This document shows positions 11,853 through 24,709 of a DNA stretch of 64,000 bases, piece after piece. Below the pieces are notes generated by a model. It searched no databases and was not told the origin of the DNA. It saw only the letters and a list, made by a program, of their open reading frames with translations. The DNA lies in the NCBI GenBank assembly GCA_000149265.1, contig CH002783.1, positions 90,837 to 154,836 on the forward strand, in the 5' to 3' direction. The DNA comes from Ciona savignyi. Lineage: Eukaryota; Chordata; Ascidiacea; Phlebobranchia; Cionidae. A program made the translations under genes and the position numbers. Position 1 is the first letter of the stretch; every line of letters starts with the position of its first letter.

Positions 11853-12235
11853 GAATATTTAATTTAGAAAATATTAAATCGACTGCCGAAACATATATTG
11901 TACAGTAAAAGAAGGTAATACTTATTGAAACTTAAATAAAAATTACACCTGACCTTCAAAACATTTGATGATTTAGGATTAACTGGTGGTTCTAAAACTA
12001 CTTCTTTTTGGAGACAACGACTACGGGCAGTTGGAGGTTAAATGTAGTCTTTCTTTGAAACAACCGTTATCAATAATTATACTCGAGGTGTATATCAAAG
12101 TCAACGTCAAGCTGACAGGCAATTTCTAATAAGTCACCTGTCACGTTTTACCGGAAAATTTTTACGGAAACTGCTTACGATTTTCTATTAGGCTAAATAA
12201 AGTCGATAAAGCAAATTAAACTATTGAGCGACAAC
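11853..12235. repeat. Upstream-flank repeat, copy 2
   Basis: Second well-preserved copy of 10610-10990, in the same orientation and about 1.24 kb away. Differences are mostly single bases. Confidence 0.88.
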
Positions 12236-12797
12236 CACGTTTCAACTTCTGCCATATATATATAATAATAAGGGTCCCTAACCACAATCTCTATATTTTC
12301 TATATATTTAACCTTTTTCTGCAAAATGTTTACCACTTTTAGTTAAAAGTGTAGTATATACTCTTGTTAGATCCGTAGATGTCTATGGACCGGCGGTATA
12401 ACATTACTAAATGTTTTACCCGATGGTAACAGTTTTGTTTCTGCTTCAACTGTCAAAAATATCGGTCCCGAAATGTCTAAACCAAGCTACGTTTTATATA
12501 AACGATTAAAAATATATATTTGCCTATAGTCGAAAAATTTATTTTGCGGAGAACCGGGTTACAGAGCTCGAAGAGTCGACTCGTGATGACAATTCGAATA
12601 GCGCATATGAGGGATTGATGCACCAAAATACCGTTACCACTCAGAAGGGTATTTCGACTCCTGGAGACCCGGGGGTGCGTACGAACGTGCCCCATCCACC
12701 ACTCAAGGTTTAATTAAACTTTGTAGCGGGTATACTTATTAAAGTCCATTAGTCTAAATGTTAATAATAAATATTATAAAAACTAAGCATTCGCAAC
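12236..12797. other. Intergenic, nothing recognised
   Basis: AT-rich spacer. An open frame at 12477-12695 (minus) has no recognisable domain. Confidence 0.4.
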
Positions 12798-12920
12798 AAA
12801 CACACTGCGATTGTTTCATTAACCCGACGGTGGGCGCGAGGTAATCTGACTATTGCCCGTGTATAATACCGCCCCTTGCGTATTCCCTCCCATTCACGGC
12901 AATCAATATGAATATCCTAT
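12798..12920 (+). repeat. tRNA-derived SINE, 3' fragment
   Basis: Only the distal part of the SINE is present, from 'acactgcgattg' through 'cgacggtgggcgcgaggtaa' to the tail 'atgaatatcctatc'. The orientation is plus, opposite to the copies at 8.4, 23.3 and 33.2 kb. Confidence 0.78.
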
Positions 12921-13870
12921 CGTATTTACTTTGCTTTACGTGCTTTGCGCTGTACTCAAGAACCCATTTGTATAGTCCTTGTGTGTAAGCTTTTCTGTCC
13001 CCGGTTAATTTAAACACAATATACATCAGTTATGTTATTGTAATATCCAATTATTAATTTAAATAAAATACAGATTTAATTACCCATAATTTACCAGAAG
13101 TTTTTTTACGTTATTGCATTGTATAGTAAAATTACGATTATGGTAACTGACGTCACAATATCGATCAGCTGTAGTTTTAAAATATGACGTACTTATAGAT
13201 ATCTATTAATATTAGAATTTAAATTTTATATTTCTATGATTAAACCACATAAACATAATTTTCTTCACATCATGGGTCATGTGATGTTTAACAATTATGT
13301 GTCTTTTGGATTCCAAACCTGTTAACCGATATGTGGATCAAAATACGCGTCACGATACTTGTTTATTATGTTACCGTATCGACTTTCAGTTTATAAATAT
13401 AACGCAGTTCAGGTAACGTACGGCTACCAGGGTAACATGGCATTAAGCAGTTTAAGACGTAGGCATTATATTGAACATATACCAGTAAATTGATTATAAC
13501 TGGTGGAGGGAGACAATGCACTCCATGGGCCATGGAGAGAAATCCAAATTATTTTTATATTTATTCTCCTTTGCTGTGTAATACAATAAAAATACACATT
13601 TGTTTAAAATTCAACATTATAATGCTGTTTTGTTAAAATTAATTAGATTGCAGTGTAAATTCAAATTTGGTATGTTTGTTTTGTTTACCTTAAGTTGATT
13701 ATAAGTAAACTCTTTGCTAGTAACAGGATGCCCTATTGCCCTGTAGCTGTAAGCACATGCTGTTTCCTTGTCTATGCACTATACTATTCCTAATTATTTA
13801 GCTTAGTTTCTGTAATACAATTACTTTTAAAATACATTTTTATATGCTGGGCTTGGTAGTGTAAAGTTGT
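12921..13870. other. Intergenic, nothing recognised
   Basis: AT-rich DNA upstream of sortilin. A short ATG-led stretch at about 13437-13485 ends in a possible donor but has no partner exon that I can support. Confidence 0.4.
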
Positions 13871-13878
13871 ATTTTCAG
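13871..13878 (+). promoter_or_regulatory. Possible trans-splice acceptor of sortilin
   Basis: 'attttcag' after a T-rich stretch ends 23 bases before the sortilin start codon. It is either a spliced-leader acceptor or the acceptor of an unseen 5' non-coding exon. Confidence 0.45.
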
Positions 13879-13901
13879 GTTGGAAACTGTGATAAAAAAA
13901 C

Positions 13902-16250
13902 ATGTTTGAATCTAATTTTTACTCTGTTTTATTACTGGTATTGCTGAGTACATTGGTGTTCGCGAGAGAAAATCTTGTTTCTGAATTTGCAAAATCTCAT
14001 GTTCGGAATGTACGGAGTATAGTTGTAGAAGAGGATACTTCATCAGTTAATAAGCGTGATGCAAACAGTGCATGCGTACCTCCCTTGAATTTTATTCAAA
14101 AACTTACCCCCGGAAGAACTCAGGTAAATATTTATTTTAAAAAGGATGTTGTGACTTTATTATAGAGTTCATTCGTTACCGATCTGCATTAAATTTGCAT
14201 GTCTTGTGGGCACAATAAAGTATTTATGGTGTGCCATGGTAACATTACCAACACCGTCGCCTACACTGACATATCCTATCCATGAAATTTATTGTTTAAT
14301 ATTTGACACATGTGCAGCATACTTTTTCCAACGACAACAATCCATCGATATCACTGACATGGTCTGGTACGAATGGAGTAATGTTAGCTCTCACCACCAT
14401 TACCAACCTGTTCTTGGCACAAAGTTCCCGACTCTACAGGAGCACAGACCGTGGAAAGTTAGTTGATTTTGAATAAATGTATAACTGCGCAGTACTATAT
14501 AAAGTCAAAATTATAAAGTTGATTTCAAAGAAAACAAGAATACGTACAGTAACATTTGTGCCAGAAGAGAAAATATTTATAAGACAAATTTATGTGATTT
14601 GATTATAAAGCTGCCATAGTACATTTTTTTATTTATCCTTTAAGCTGATCTTTCTTTTTAATACAATGTCCAATTACAGAGATTGCCTAGTCAGCCATCA
14701 TTTTAACCTTGATGGTAAACTCATTAAAATAGCCAACCTCGACGATATTTTGGCCGAAGTCATTTTTATATCCATATCCTTCTTAAGTAAAACAAAACAA
14801 ATTAAAAAATCTATCTGCAATTCAATATAATGTCCTTTGTGGTGTTGTGATTGAAATTATTACGAAAAAATACTTCTAATGTCATTATCTGCTTTAAAAA
14901 CACATTACTTATGAAATGTGTGTTTAATGAGCGTCCTATGTTGTTCAGAACATTCAGTGACATATCAAGCCAGTTATCAGGGGGGTACATTCGAAAAACA
15001 TCAGGCATGCAAGTCAATCCATCTGATACAGCAATGGTGAGGACTTTTTTGAGTTGAGTAACGATTATTCAAAATATAAACTGCAATAAAAGTTTTCTGT
15101 GTTATTCATATATTTTTGTGTGCTTTATATAGAATATCCATGAAAAGGCGAAGAGTTCTTTAAAAATTTGCTATTAGAACCATCTGAATTTCATACAGAT
15201 TTATTTGTGACAGTGCTGTAATACCTACTAATGGTTACTGATATACATTGCTTTTGTTTTTGATTTTTTGTAATAGGAAATACGGTAGGGAATTAATTTT
15301 CAAAATGGCCCAATTACTAGTGTTCCAAACAGCATTTATCTTAAAAATGACATGTTTAGTCATAATTTTGTAATTAATAGTTTTATAAATATGTGATTAT
15401 TTGACTTAACGAATGTCAATCAGAATATATATTAAAAGCATGACGAAAACATTGTGATTGTTCTAGGTGATTTTATTCGGATATGACACCCCCTATTCAA
15501 CCTCACACACCACCATATACACAACCAACAATGGCTGGGAGAATCATTCACAAAGATTATGCTTCCATTTAAAATTGACGCCGCCAGTGTCAAATTCAAC
15601 CCATTCCCACAAAAAAAGAACCGGTACGATTCATGTTATGTTATTTCTATTATATCAGTTTAAAAATTCAAAGCTTATATTGTATATGAATATTAATAAA
15701 AATGAGCACACAAAATGAATAAGGCACATGTAAAGAATGTTTTAAATTGCCGTAACTTATTAAAATAACTTTTGCCCATCTTTTCAAATTTAGTAATTTG
15801 CTTTCAAATTTAGTAATATACTCGTAAGAATCGAATACTTGAGTTAAAACAAGTTGACCATTATTTTTACAGATTGCTTGCAAAGGCAGTAGACGAAGGC
15901 GCTTTATGGTTGTCTGATGATTTTGGTACCACATGGAAGCTGGTGCAGAAGTTTGTACAGGCTGTATCATGGGATCCAACGAATGGAGATTACTTCTACT
16001 TCTCCTATGATTCCAGTCATTCTTTGTCTAGTAAGTAAAAATTCAATTGGTTTTATCTAAGAACAATTTTTTGCCATACTTAATTTTTGGATTTCAGCAA
16101 GAATTTATTCTGTTATGCTTGATTTTATTTTATCACATATAAGTGTTTAAATAAATTAAAGGTATTTTAGGTTTAATTATGCTTTTATAATGGAACTAAC
16201 TGTTTAACAAACTTTATATTTAATTTTTGTACTTAGTGTATGTTTTTTTG

Positions 16251-16289
<39 letters not shown>

Positions 16290-19200
16290 TTATATAATTT
16301 TTTGAATAAATCTATGTTTTATTTATATGTCTTATATGTCTTAATTGACATTGTATACACTTCTTCACAGAAAGCAGTCTTGTAAATGAACTGTACAGAG
16401 AAAATGCATTGACTGAATTGTCCGTCCGGTTAGCACAAGATGTACACAGTTTTGCTGTCCAAGACAATTTCCTATTTCTTTCTGTGCAATTTCAAGGGGT
16501 TTGTCCTAATTTTTTGTTTATAGGCCTATACTATATAGGTATATAAATAAACCGATATATTGCTATGTTTTAGCAAGTAATTCTATGTAATGTCAAAGTT
16601 GTCTAACCAAAAAAATTGCTTCATAAATTCTGTATCTACCTATTTTCACATTTTGAAGTATATTAAAAGTACTGTGTAAATCACAGTACTGGTAGCAATT
16701 TCCAATAATTTTTATTAACATACATTTATATCCTATTAAACACACATATAAACAAATGTAAAGTTTTTATAATATATATGTGAATTTAAGTAGGCTATTT
16801 TTACATTTGTCATTATGTTTTTTTCTAGAAAAATGGAAGTAGAGTGATGCATGTGTCGAAGAACCAAGGTGATAGTTGGGATGCTGCCCAGCTTCCACTT
16901 ATCAACAACCAACAGTTCTATTCACTGCTCGACATGAGCGAGGACATGGTTTTCATACATGTTGATCTTGAGGGGGGTTAGTACTACTTACATGACATTT
17001 TAATAAATGCAGTTTCAACTGTTTATTTTTCACCCTTAAAGACGATTGTAGTGTGCAGCTTAAATGGTTATTAGTCTGGTAATGCGAATAATATCATGCT
17101 TTCGGGCCCTTTATTCAGAGTTTTATTTCATCATATACCATGTCCACTAAACAAGTCAAATCCTTTTATTTATAGACACAGGCTTTGGCACAGTGTACAC
17201 TTCTGACGAGCGAGGAATCATTTATTCCAAGTCACTGTCAAAACATCTCTATCCCAACAGAGAAGGCCTCACTGACTTTTATAAGGTGGATGTTTGCTTA
17301 CCCAAATGTTTTAGCAAACTTAATCAACCATAAAGCCTAAAAAAATATTGCAAAATAATGTTAATTTTTCTGTACATTGTAACTGCAGTTGTCCTAATCT
17401 TTGCCACAGCGGTTTTTGTTCGTGCGGGATGTCAGCACACAGTAAGCAGGAAACGCTTCAGTTAGTTGAATAGACATTTGTCTGTACATTGTATTTCTAA
17501 ATATATTGCCACCTAAAGTTTCAGTGAATTGTTTTTGGGTGTGTTGTTTTAAATACCGTACCTCTTAAATAAATATTTAACCCCCCCCTATAAAAGTTAA
17601 ATATAAGAAACCACAAGGATTACAGCACAGCAGCAATTGAGTAAAACTTGTTGCTTTCTCAGGTATTATCATTGCCCGGTGTGTATATTACATCACAACT
17701 AAGTGCGGACCAAACCATCCATTCACTCATCACATTCGATAAAGGTGGCACCTGGCAGCCCATCACTGCTCCTAGTGGCAGTCATTGTGCTGCAACCGAG
17801 AAAAGTGTAAGTTTTTGTATCACTGTTGCGAAATATTCTAGTTGGAAATTAACTTTAGATTGAGGGAGAAAGTTTGTTTTGTTTTTACTGACTTAACTCG
17901 ACTTACTTAATATTATGTAATGTGTCTCTTTGTGATTGTAAATGCGAATAGGATAACTTGTATCATGAATAGAAAAACTGCTATTACCACACAGCATTCT
18001 ATTAAAAGCTTAAATCACTATTATTAATTACAATAAAACCATGCAATGGTAATTGGAGTAAATCGAACACAAGTGAACTTAAAATGTACTGTGTAATTCG
18101 GTTCTTTAAAACTTCGTTACTGTATAGTATGCCAGGCTCTGTACACCAAGCAAAAGGAGCACTGTACACAATTGTGTACATGCTACACACTATTCTTAAA
18201 CTGATCAAACCCTATTTAGTCTCTGCTTTAGGGGAATTATGAATTGGATAATTAAAACCAGCAAGATTTTCAATTGAAAATTGAATAAGGCATCATTTTA
18301 AAACCCAAAATTAGTGTTATATTTGCCTTTTGCTTTTTAATCAGATCATTGTACAAACCCATGCATTATAGAAGTTCTGGTGTTGACTATTATACTGCCA
18401 GAAGTTATGGTTAAATCCACACTCCTCATTAATGTGATACTTTGAACTTAATTTTGCAGTGTCAGCTCCAACTCCACAATTACTTCAGTGCTTCGAAGCA
18501 TGTCACATTACCAGCTCTACCACTTTCGAGCAAGAACACAGTGGGACTGATTATGGCTCATGGAAACATAGGTTTGCTTTAAAGTTATAGCTTTACTAAT
18601 GTAAGATAACCATCATAAAATAAATAAATGGTTAACCTAATTTATATGTGTTATAAACCCGATTTGTTGCAACATTACCTATTTGTATTGCCTGCTGCGC
18701 AGTGTGCACAAAAGAATTGTTGGATTGAAACAGTATAACAATAGATCTGAATTGACATACCNNNNNNNNNNNNNNNNNNNNNNNNNNNNNNNNNNNNNNN
18801 NNNNNNNNNNNNNNNNNNNNNNNNNNNNNNNNNNNNNNNNNNNNNNNNNNNNNNNNNNNNNCATCTTATCAGGGTTGCGATTCTACTATGTGTTTCAAAC
18901 AAAAGTTTAAAGACGCTGGCACGCTGTTTGTCTTACTCACTCATAATTGTGACATATAGCAACTTACATAATGCTTCACAAAACTCATAATGCTTATTTA
19001 ACTGTTCTGCAGAGAATATGATAAATATTTTTCATTGTAAAAGAAGGATTCAAAATATGTGTTTTATTTCTGTTGATATTATAATCGAAATCTTAGAAAG
19101 TAGTATTGTATTGATATTGCAGTCATCAAAAGTTCATTGATTATAATTATGAAGTATACCGAAAAGTTTGTGTTTCTTGCTTCCAAGCGATACGTTATGT

Positions 19201-22200
19201 GATGTTTTTTTGCTATCGATTAAACATCTTTTCCTTTCTTGTACAGGCGACGGCTTGAATTTCAACCCACCCAAGGTATATGTGAGTGTGGATGGTGGTT
19301 ATTCATGGAACCAACCGGCTGAGTTGGCTGGACCACATTACTACGGCATTGGTGATGCTGGTGGTATATTATACGCTGTGCCGTATCAAACCACTCCAAC
19401 CAATGTAATCAAGTCAGTTAAGCTGTTATTTGTTTTTTTATTCCATTTTACCTTAACCAGGCTCTTGCAGCAGCTCTTTTTTATTAATTTCTTCTTTGCC
19501 ATCTGTACAGCATTTCCTAACTTCTTTTCACACTTAATTTTGTTTTAGTATACATGATTGTAAGAATAGTAATGTGTCTCATATCTTACTTTTGGACTAT
19601 TATTGTTTTTTTTATCAGAGTTTATAATCGCCATGTCCTCGAAAAACTTCTATTCCAATTTTAAAAAAGGTTAAATGTATAACGAAGCCAATGGCTTTTA
19701 GATTCTCTCTGGATGAAGGGCAGTGTTGGTATTCATTCAACTTCTCCGACACGGCAATCCAAGTGACAGGGGTGTCGGCTGAACCTGGAGAGAAAGCCAC
19801 CGATGTGACAATATGGGGTTGGGATAGGAACGGGGATGGCATGTGGATGGCTGTCACTGTGGATTTCCATGCCATTATGGGCAGCCAGTGTATGTATCTT
19901 GATGATGTGAAATATACTTTGAACATAATGGTTGAGCTTACAAATCCATTACAAGACTAATGGTATAATCTAACATGTGTGCAGTATCTTGTATAAAAGG
20001 ATTAAACCACTAAAGATGCATGTGGTGATTGCTATTATAAGTTGAATTTTTTTACTTAATGTGATTACCAAATATTTGTTTAAAAAACAGGGTAAAAAAA
20101 GATAGTATATAGAAATGCTTATAAAAAATGCATTAAAGCGGCACTAACATACCAAAAACAAACAGTCAAACCAAACCAACATAAATCTCTTAAAGTCGAT
20201 TTCAATTGCTCAAACAAATACTAGGAGAGATAATTTGGACTCAAGTAATCCCAAGTGATGATTTTCCAACAACAATTACTTATTTTACATTTGCTTCTTT
20301 TAAGTCTCTAAATATAGAATTTAGAAAATAGTGAAACCAAACTTTTCACATTATTTACTTTTCTTGTACAGGTCAACAAACCGATCTTACCAAGTGGACC
20401 GCGCATGAGACAAACTCCGTTGCTCAATCTAGTGATGGGTGCTTGCTGGGTTCAAAACAATCCTTTATTCGCCGAAAAGCAGGGACAATTTGCACCAACG
20501 CGGACGTCCAAGCAATAGCTACTCATAAAACTTGCGAATGCGAATACACAGATTACTTATGGTGCGAATACAATGTTTTTTTCTATAGATCATAACTAAG
20601 ACTGTTAAGACTGTTATAAGTTGTTAAATCTATATGTTGTCAGTAAAACACTAAAGGAATCACAAAACTAGCCAAATGGTGAATATACCTAAAAAATCAA
20701 TTGCTGTAAAAAGTTTGTGCAGACTTTAACTTCCATCATTATGTGAAGTTAATTTTCTCCTTGGTTATTTCTTAAGCACTTTTTCTAACAGTGACTATGG
20801 ATACAAACGGGATGAATCCACATTGGAATGTGTCCTCGACCCTGCAGCTGCCACATCCAATATGGATGTTTGTATTGAGGGAACAGAGGAGCAAATTCAA
20901 ACTAAGGTTGATCTTTCTTTCTACTGATATGTATATGACCATGTCTGAAATGTGATAATTACCTTTTTCTGCATGATGCTGTATTAAATGCGAGAAAGTT
21001 TATTTATTATTTCTCCTAGATTAACCATTCCTTGTGTTAATTTTTAATGTTAACCTAGCAGGAATATTCATCGCTCGAATATCTGTCACTTTCAAACAAC
21101 TAGCAAACATCGTCAACACTGAAACTACTTCTTTCGTCACCTAACATTTGACCTTATAAAGGTTATTAAATTTTATATTTGCAGGGCTATCGCAAAATAC
21201 CAGGTGATAAGTGCACCGGTGGTTTTGTACCTCATCATGCAGTTAAAAGTTTAAGTAAAAGTTGCAGTAAGGTATGTTTTACTGGTTAAACTATGATTAA
21301 GATTAAAATCACTATTTTTCATTTGTTTGGACCTAATTAAAACTTCTGTGTTAATTTATCAATTTTAAATGGAGAAATGCACTCTGATTAGTTAATAGGT
21401 TATTTTTTTATGTTTCAACTGATGCATTAAAATAGAAGATTGTAAAATCTGTTCATGATTAACAGTTTAACGCTGTATCATAATTCTTAACAAATTTTAA
21501 CTGCGACCAACATTATGGACACTTTCAAATTTTTCTTTGTTAAAATATATTTGATTTGTACCTTTTTAAACCTTAGGCGGAAGAGATCAAAGATAACACA
21601 GGGGTGGACAAGCACGCATTTGTTAATTATGTTCCCAAATCCCGTTCCAATCCTCACACTGGTTGGATTGTTTTTCTCGTCATTTTAGTTCTCTCACTAG
21701 GTGGCTCCCTGGTCTACCTGGTGTACAAGAAGCGTAGTGTGTGAGTGAATTTTATTTTTCTTCCTACTAGGATTTACCAATATCTGGTGTTTGTTACCTT
21801 TTAACATCCATTATCCATAATTCAATTAATGTCTTTGGGATTAGTTTGTTTAACTTTCAAAGTGCATCAGAAAACAACTTTAGATGACAAATTGATGTAA
21901 TCCGAGTTTAAAAACACAGTATAATATGCCCGAAAACCTTAGATTGATGAAAGTACGGTATCGACCGATTACACAAGATGAACCTCATGATGATGAGACT
22001 CCGAACGGAAACCTGGTTGGCACGGAAACAGTGATAGACGATGATGATGCAGTGCTGGTTTCCATGCCAAACGGAGATCACCTCCAGAGTAACGGAGCCG
22101 TTATTTCCTATCATGACGATTCTGATGAGGTGGGGGTTGCATGTGTTACATGGTGTGCATTATGTTAGCACAGCCTTTTCGCTTTTGTTAAGCAGTTACA

Positions 22201-22667
22201 ACATCTGCCAAAAGCTGGAGTGGTTTCTAGAGATTACCACCCCATTATACAGTTTATACCTAGATGCCTCACATTTTAGAATATGGTGTATTCACAATCA
22301 CCATTAAACTAAATTAACACGAAATCAGGAAAGATCCAAACGTAATCCATAATTTATGTCATATCTGGAATTTAAATGATATTTGTAGTTGACTGCTATG
22401 TTTAATCAACTAGCGCACTAAGAAAGTAAAGTTGACGTGACTTTTTGGCTGAAAATGAAATTTGTCCCTGCGTAGTGTGAACTGGGTACCTCAGGTTCAT
22501 ACTATTTTATTGGTGAACCCGATGGAAAATTGTCAGGATTGCGCTGGTTTCCACCCACAATACCAGGATATAATATCCGATTATAGCTATAACTACAATC
22601 ATTTTATAAATGTCTGATCTGATTATAAATGTGACCACTCCTTTTCCAGGACCTCCTTGTAACGTGA
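13902..22667 (+). CDS. SORT1: Sortilin (VPS10-domain sorting receptor)
   Basis: Type I receptor that carries cargo between Golgi, surface and endosomes. I assembled 18 exons: 13902-14123, 14318-14457, 14949-15036, 15467-15623, 15873-16030, 16371-16498, 16829-16976, 17176-17285, 17663-17806, 18460-18571, 19247-19412, 19702-19889, 20372-20561, 20792-20906, 21185-21271, 21577-21738, 21920-22129, 22650-22667. Every join keeps phase, giving about 846 residues. A signal peptide (1-21) and a dibasic KR propeptide site at 51-52 are followed by the ten-bladed VPS10 propeller with repeated Asp-box-like motifs ([38 protein letters not shown]). The 10CC Cys module ([14 protein letters not shown]...CTGG) comes next, then a transmembrane helix in exon 16. 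The tail has YRPI (YxxPhi) and ends DDSDEDLLVT, a DxxLL signal for GGA adaptors as in vertebrate sortilin. Exon 4 needs a frame change (see findings). The N gap lies in intron 10. Confidence 0.93.
16251..16285. repeat. (TA)n microsatellite in a sortilin intron
   Basis: A TA-dinucleotide run with two TG interruptions, lying in intron 5 of sortilin. Confidence 0.9.
18762..18861. other. Assembly gap
   Basis: Exactly 100 N, a conventional gap of unknown size, inside sortilin intron 10. The exons on both sides join in phase, so coding sequence need not be missing. Confidence 0.99.
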
Positions 22668-23254
22668 CACTGATTGATGTCTAATGTAAAGAATACTATG
22701 CAGTGGACATATCAACTCGCTAGGAGTTTCCAAACTATAAATAGCTTCAGTGGGTTGTCACTTAACTCTTGCACATGTGAAACGTTTTAGTTATCCTTAA
22801 TGATTCTATTCTATCGAAGTTGAAACCCTCAAATACAATGGCGAAATTTTAAGTTGTTTAAACATTTTCCCTATTATCACAAGAACAATATAGTTTTTTA
22901 TTTAAATCGTTTTCTTTAAAAAATGATCTTTTTTACCACGAACAGTTATGTGCTATTTATGTGTTCCAAAACGGATACTTCTACCAATGACCCACTGTCC
23001 ATATCGATGTTGAATTGGTTCGGGATGGTATACAGATATATATTCGATTTCTAATTATAAATATTCTTTTTTACTTTGTGCCTTAAATAGTAATTCATTT
23101 ATTCAAGAATATACGAGTATCTATATTAATATTGGCCAAAATTAATGCATTATTACCGGTTGACTGGACGCATCAGACACGGGGATAATGTTGCATGGTC
23201 ACTCCTTAGTAGGATTTCTGAAAGGAAAAAAATAGGATATTAATGTTTTCCCCG
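22668..23254. other. 3' flank of sortilin, nothing recognised
   Basis: Downstream untranslated and intergenic DNA. No clear AATAAA is seen close to the stop codon, so the end of the transcript is not placed. Confidence 0.4.
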
Positions 23255-23525
23255 TGAGTGAGAAAGCCAAGAGGGTGGTTAACACATGGGCAATCGTCAG
23301 ATCATCTCGCGCCCACCGTCTGGTTACCGGAGCTATTGCAGTGTGTTGTATACGACTCTCACATTCCTAACAAATTTAGTAGAACCCATTAATCCCCTGG
23401 GTTTATGCAATGTGCGTTAAGTGCCTTACCTAAAGACACTAGCTGCATCCAGTTTGGTACCTGCACCACATCGACTGAAAGGCGACGCACTAAATGACTA
23501 AACCATTAGACTAATCTGTCAGAAA
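23255..23525 (-). repeat. tRNA-derived SINE, copy 3 (minus)
   Basis: Near full-length diverged copy. Shared strings include 'ggcaatcgtcagatca', 'cgcgcccaccgtc', 'ccggagctattgcagtgtgt' and 'aagtgcctta', and the tRNA-like head is at the right end ('ctgaaaggcgacgcac'). Confidence 0.85.
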
Positions 23526-24709
23526 GAATCAAACACTTGGTAAAAGCTTCAGGGAAGCATAATATGAAAGCCCATTACGCCAATAACCAATGTATGTATG
23601 TTTTGTCATATTTCCAGTTTTGTTATATTATTTCTTGACTGATACATGCCAGGATCTTGTGTATTTACGCCGATGGATACCAAGAGCGTTATAATCACCG
23701 ATCCGATATTTTGATCCGATATAGCTATTTTTACAGACATTAGACCTGTTGTTAGTAAGCACGATAGAAAAGATAACCTGTTCTTAAAATTTTGAATCAC
23801 ATCACTGGTAATAAACCGGTCAATCGACTTCTACCACTGTTTGATAGGTTGGTCCTCTCATAAATACAGGACTCAAAAACTGTATATTGGTATAATGTAT
23901 TTTACGATTCACGAGAATAAAACAAAAATCCTATTATAACCAATCCTAGTTTTAAAAAAAATCCTAGTATTACCAATCGTATTTGATGTAATTATGTTTT
24001 GGAATTTAGAGTTTCGTACTTGCACTGCAGAAAACATGTAGTCCTACTTACTACAAATTACGACGTAGCTATGTCGTATGTAACAACGTTTGGCGTCATA
24101 TAAGCCCACACACGTGGGAGGCAAATTACTGAGTCATCTTAAACTGAGAAGAGTTAAAAACAATATGACTAAAAGATGTCATAAATATTTTGACTGCAAA
24201 CTTTAAAAAAATGGGTAAGTGCATTTTACACCAAACAAGTTTATTTGGGTGACTGTGTTTTGCTCCTTTAAAAAATCAATAGTTAAGGGAACACATAGGC
24301 TATTTAAAAGCTAGCAAAAGGCCATAATGTCTAGATGTTTATTCGTTAGAGTAAAATTTCGTATTACAGTATTCGTTTTACAAAGTTTGCTAACAATACA
24401 AGCAAAACAATAGGCCTTCATGCTTCCAAAATTTTATTTTCTATAATTAGCCTGCAGTGTTGCTGAGCAAAGCAAGTATTCTATGTATAAACTAAAGCAT
24501 TTTGATATCAGTCCCGTCATTGAATAAACCAGTAGCCCACGCGAATGTACCAATAAAACAATAGAGCATCATCATATTTTTTACGCAGTGAATGGCCACT
24601 TCCTGTGATTTAAATGAGATCACAGGTAATTTTTAACATCTTCCATATAAACCACCTGCCCGAAGGTTCTATTCATTAACCCAGGTGCAACCGAAGGTGA
24701 TAGATTTAC
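23526..24709. other. Intergenic, nothing recognised
   Basis: AT-rich DNA between sortilin and the first LPMO gene. I find no coding signal, RNA gene or clear repeat. Confidence 0.4.

Noticed and set aside
12477-12695. 72-codon minus-strand open frame
   Set aside because: No domain, no conserved context, and it lies in a repeat-rich spacer.
14680-14786. Extra sortilin exon with acceptor and donor
   Set aside because: Exon 14318-14457 joins exon 14949-15036 directly in phase and in family order (GKTFSDIS), while including this stretch breaks the frame.
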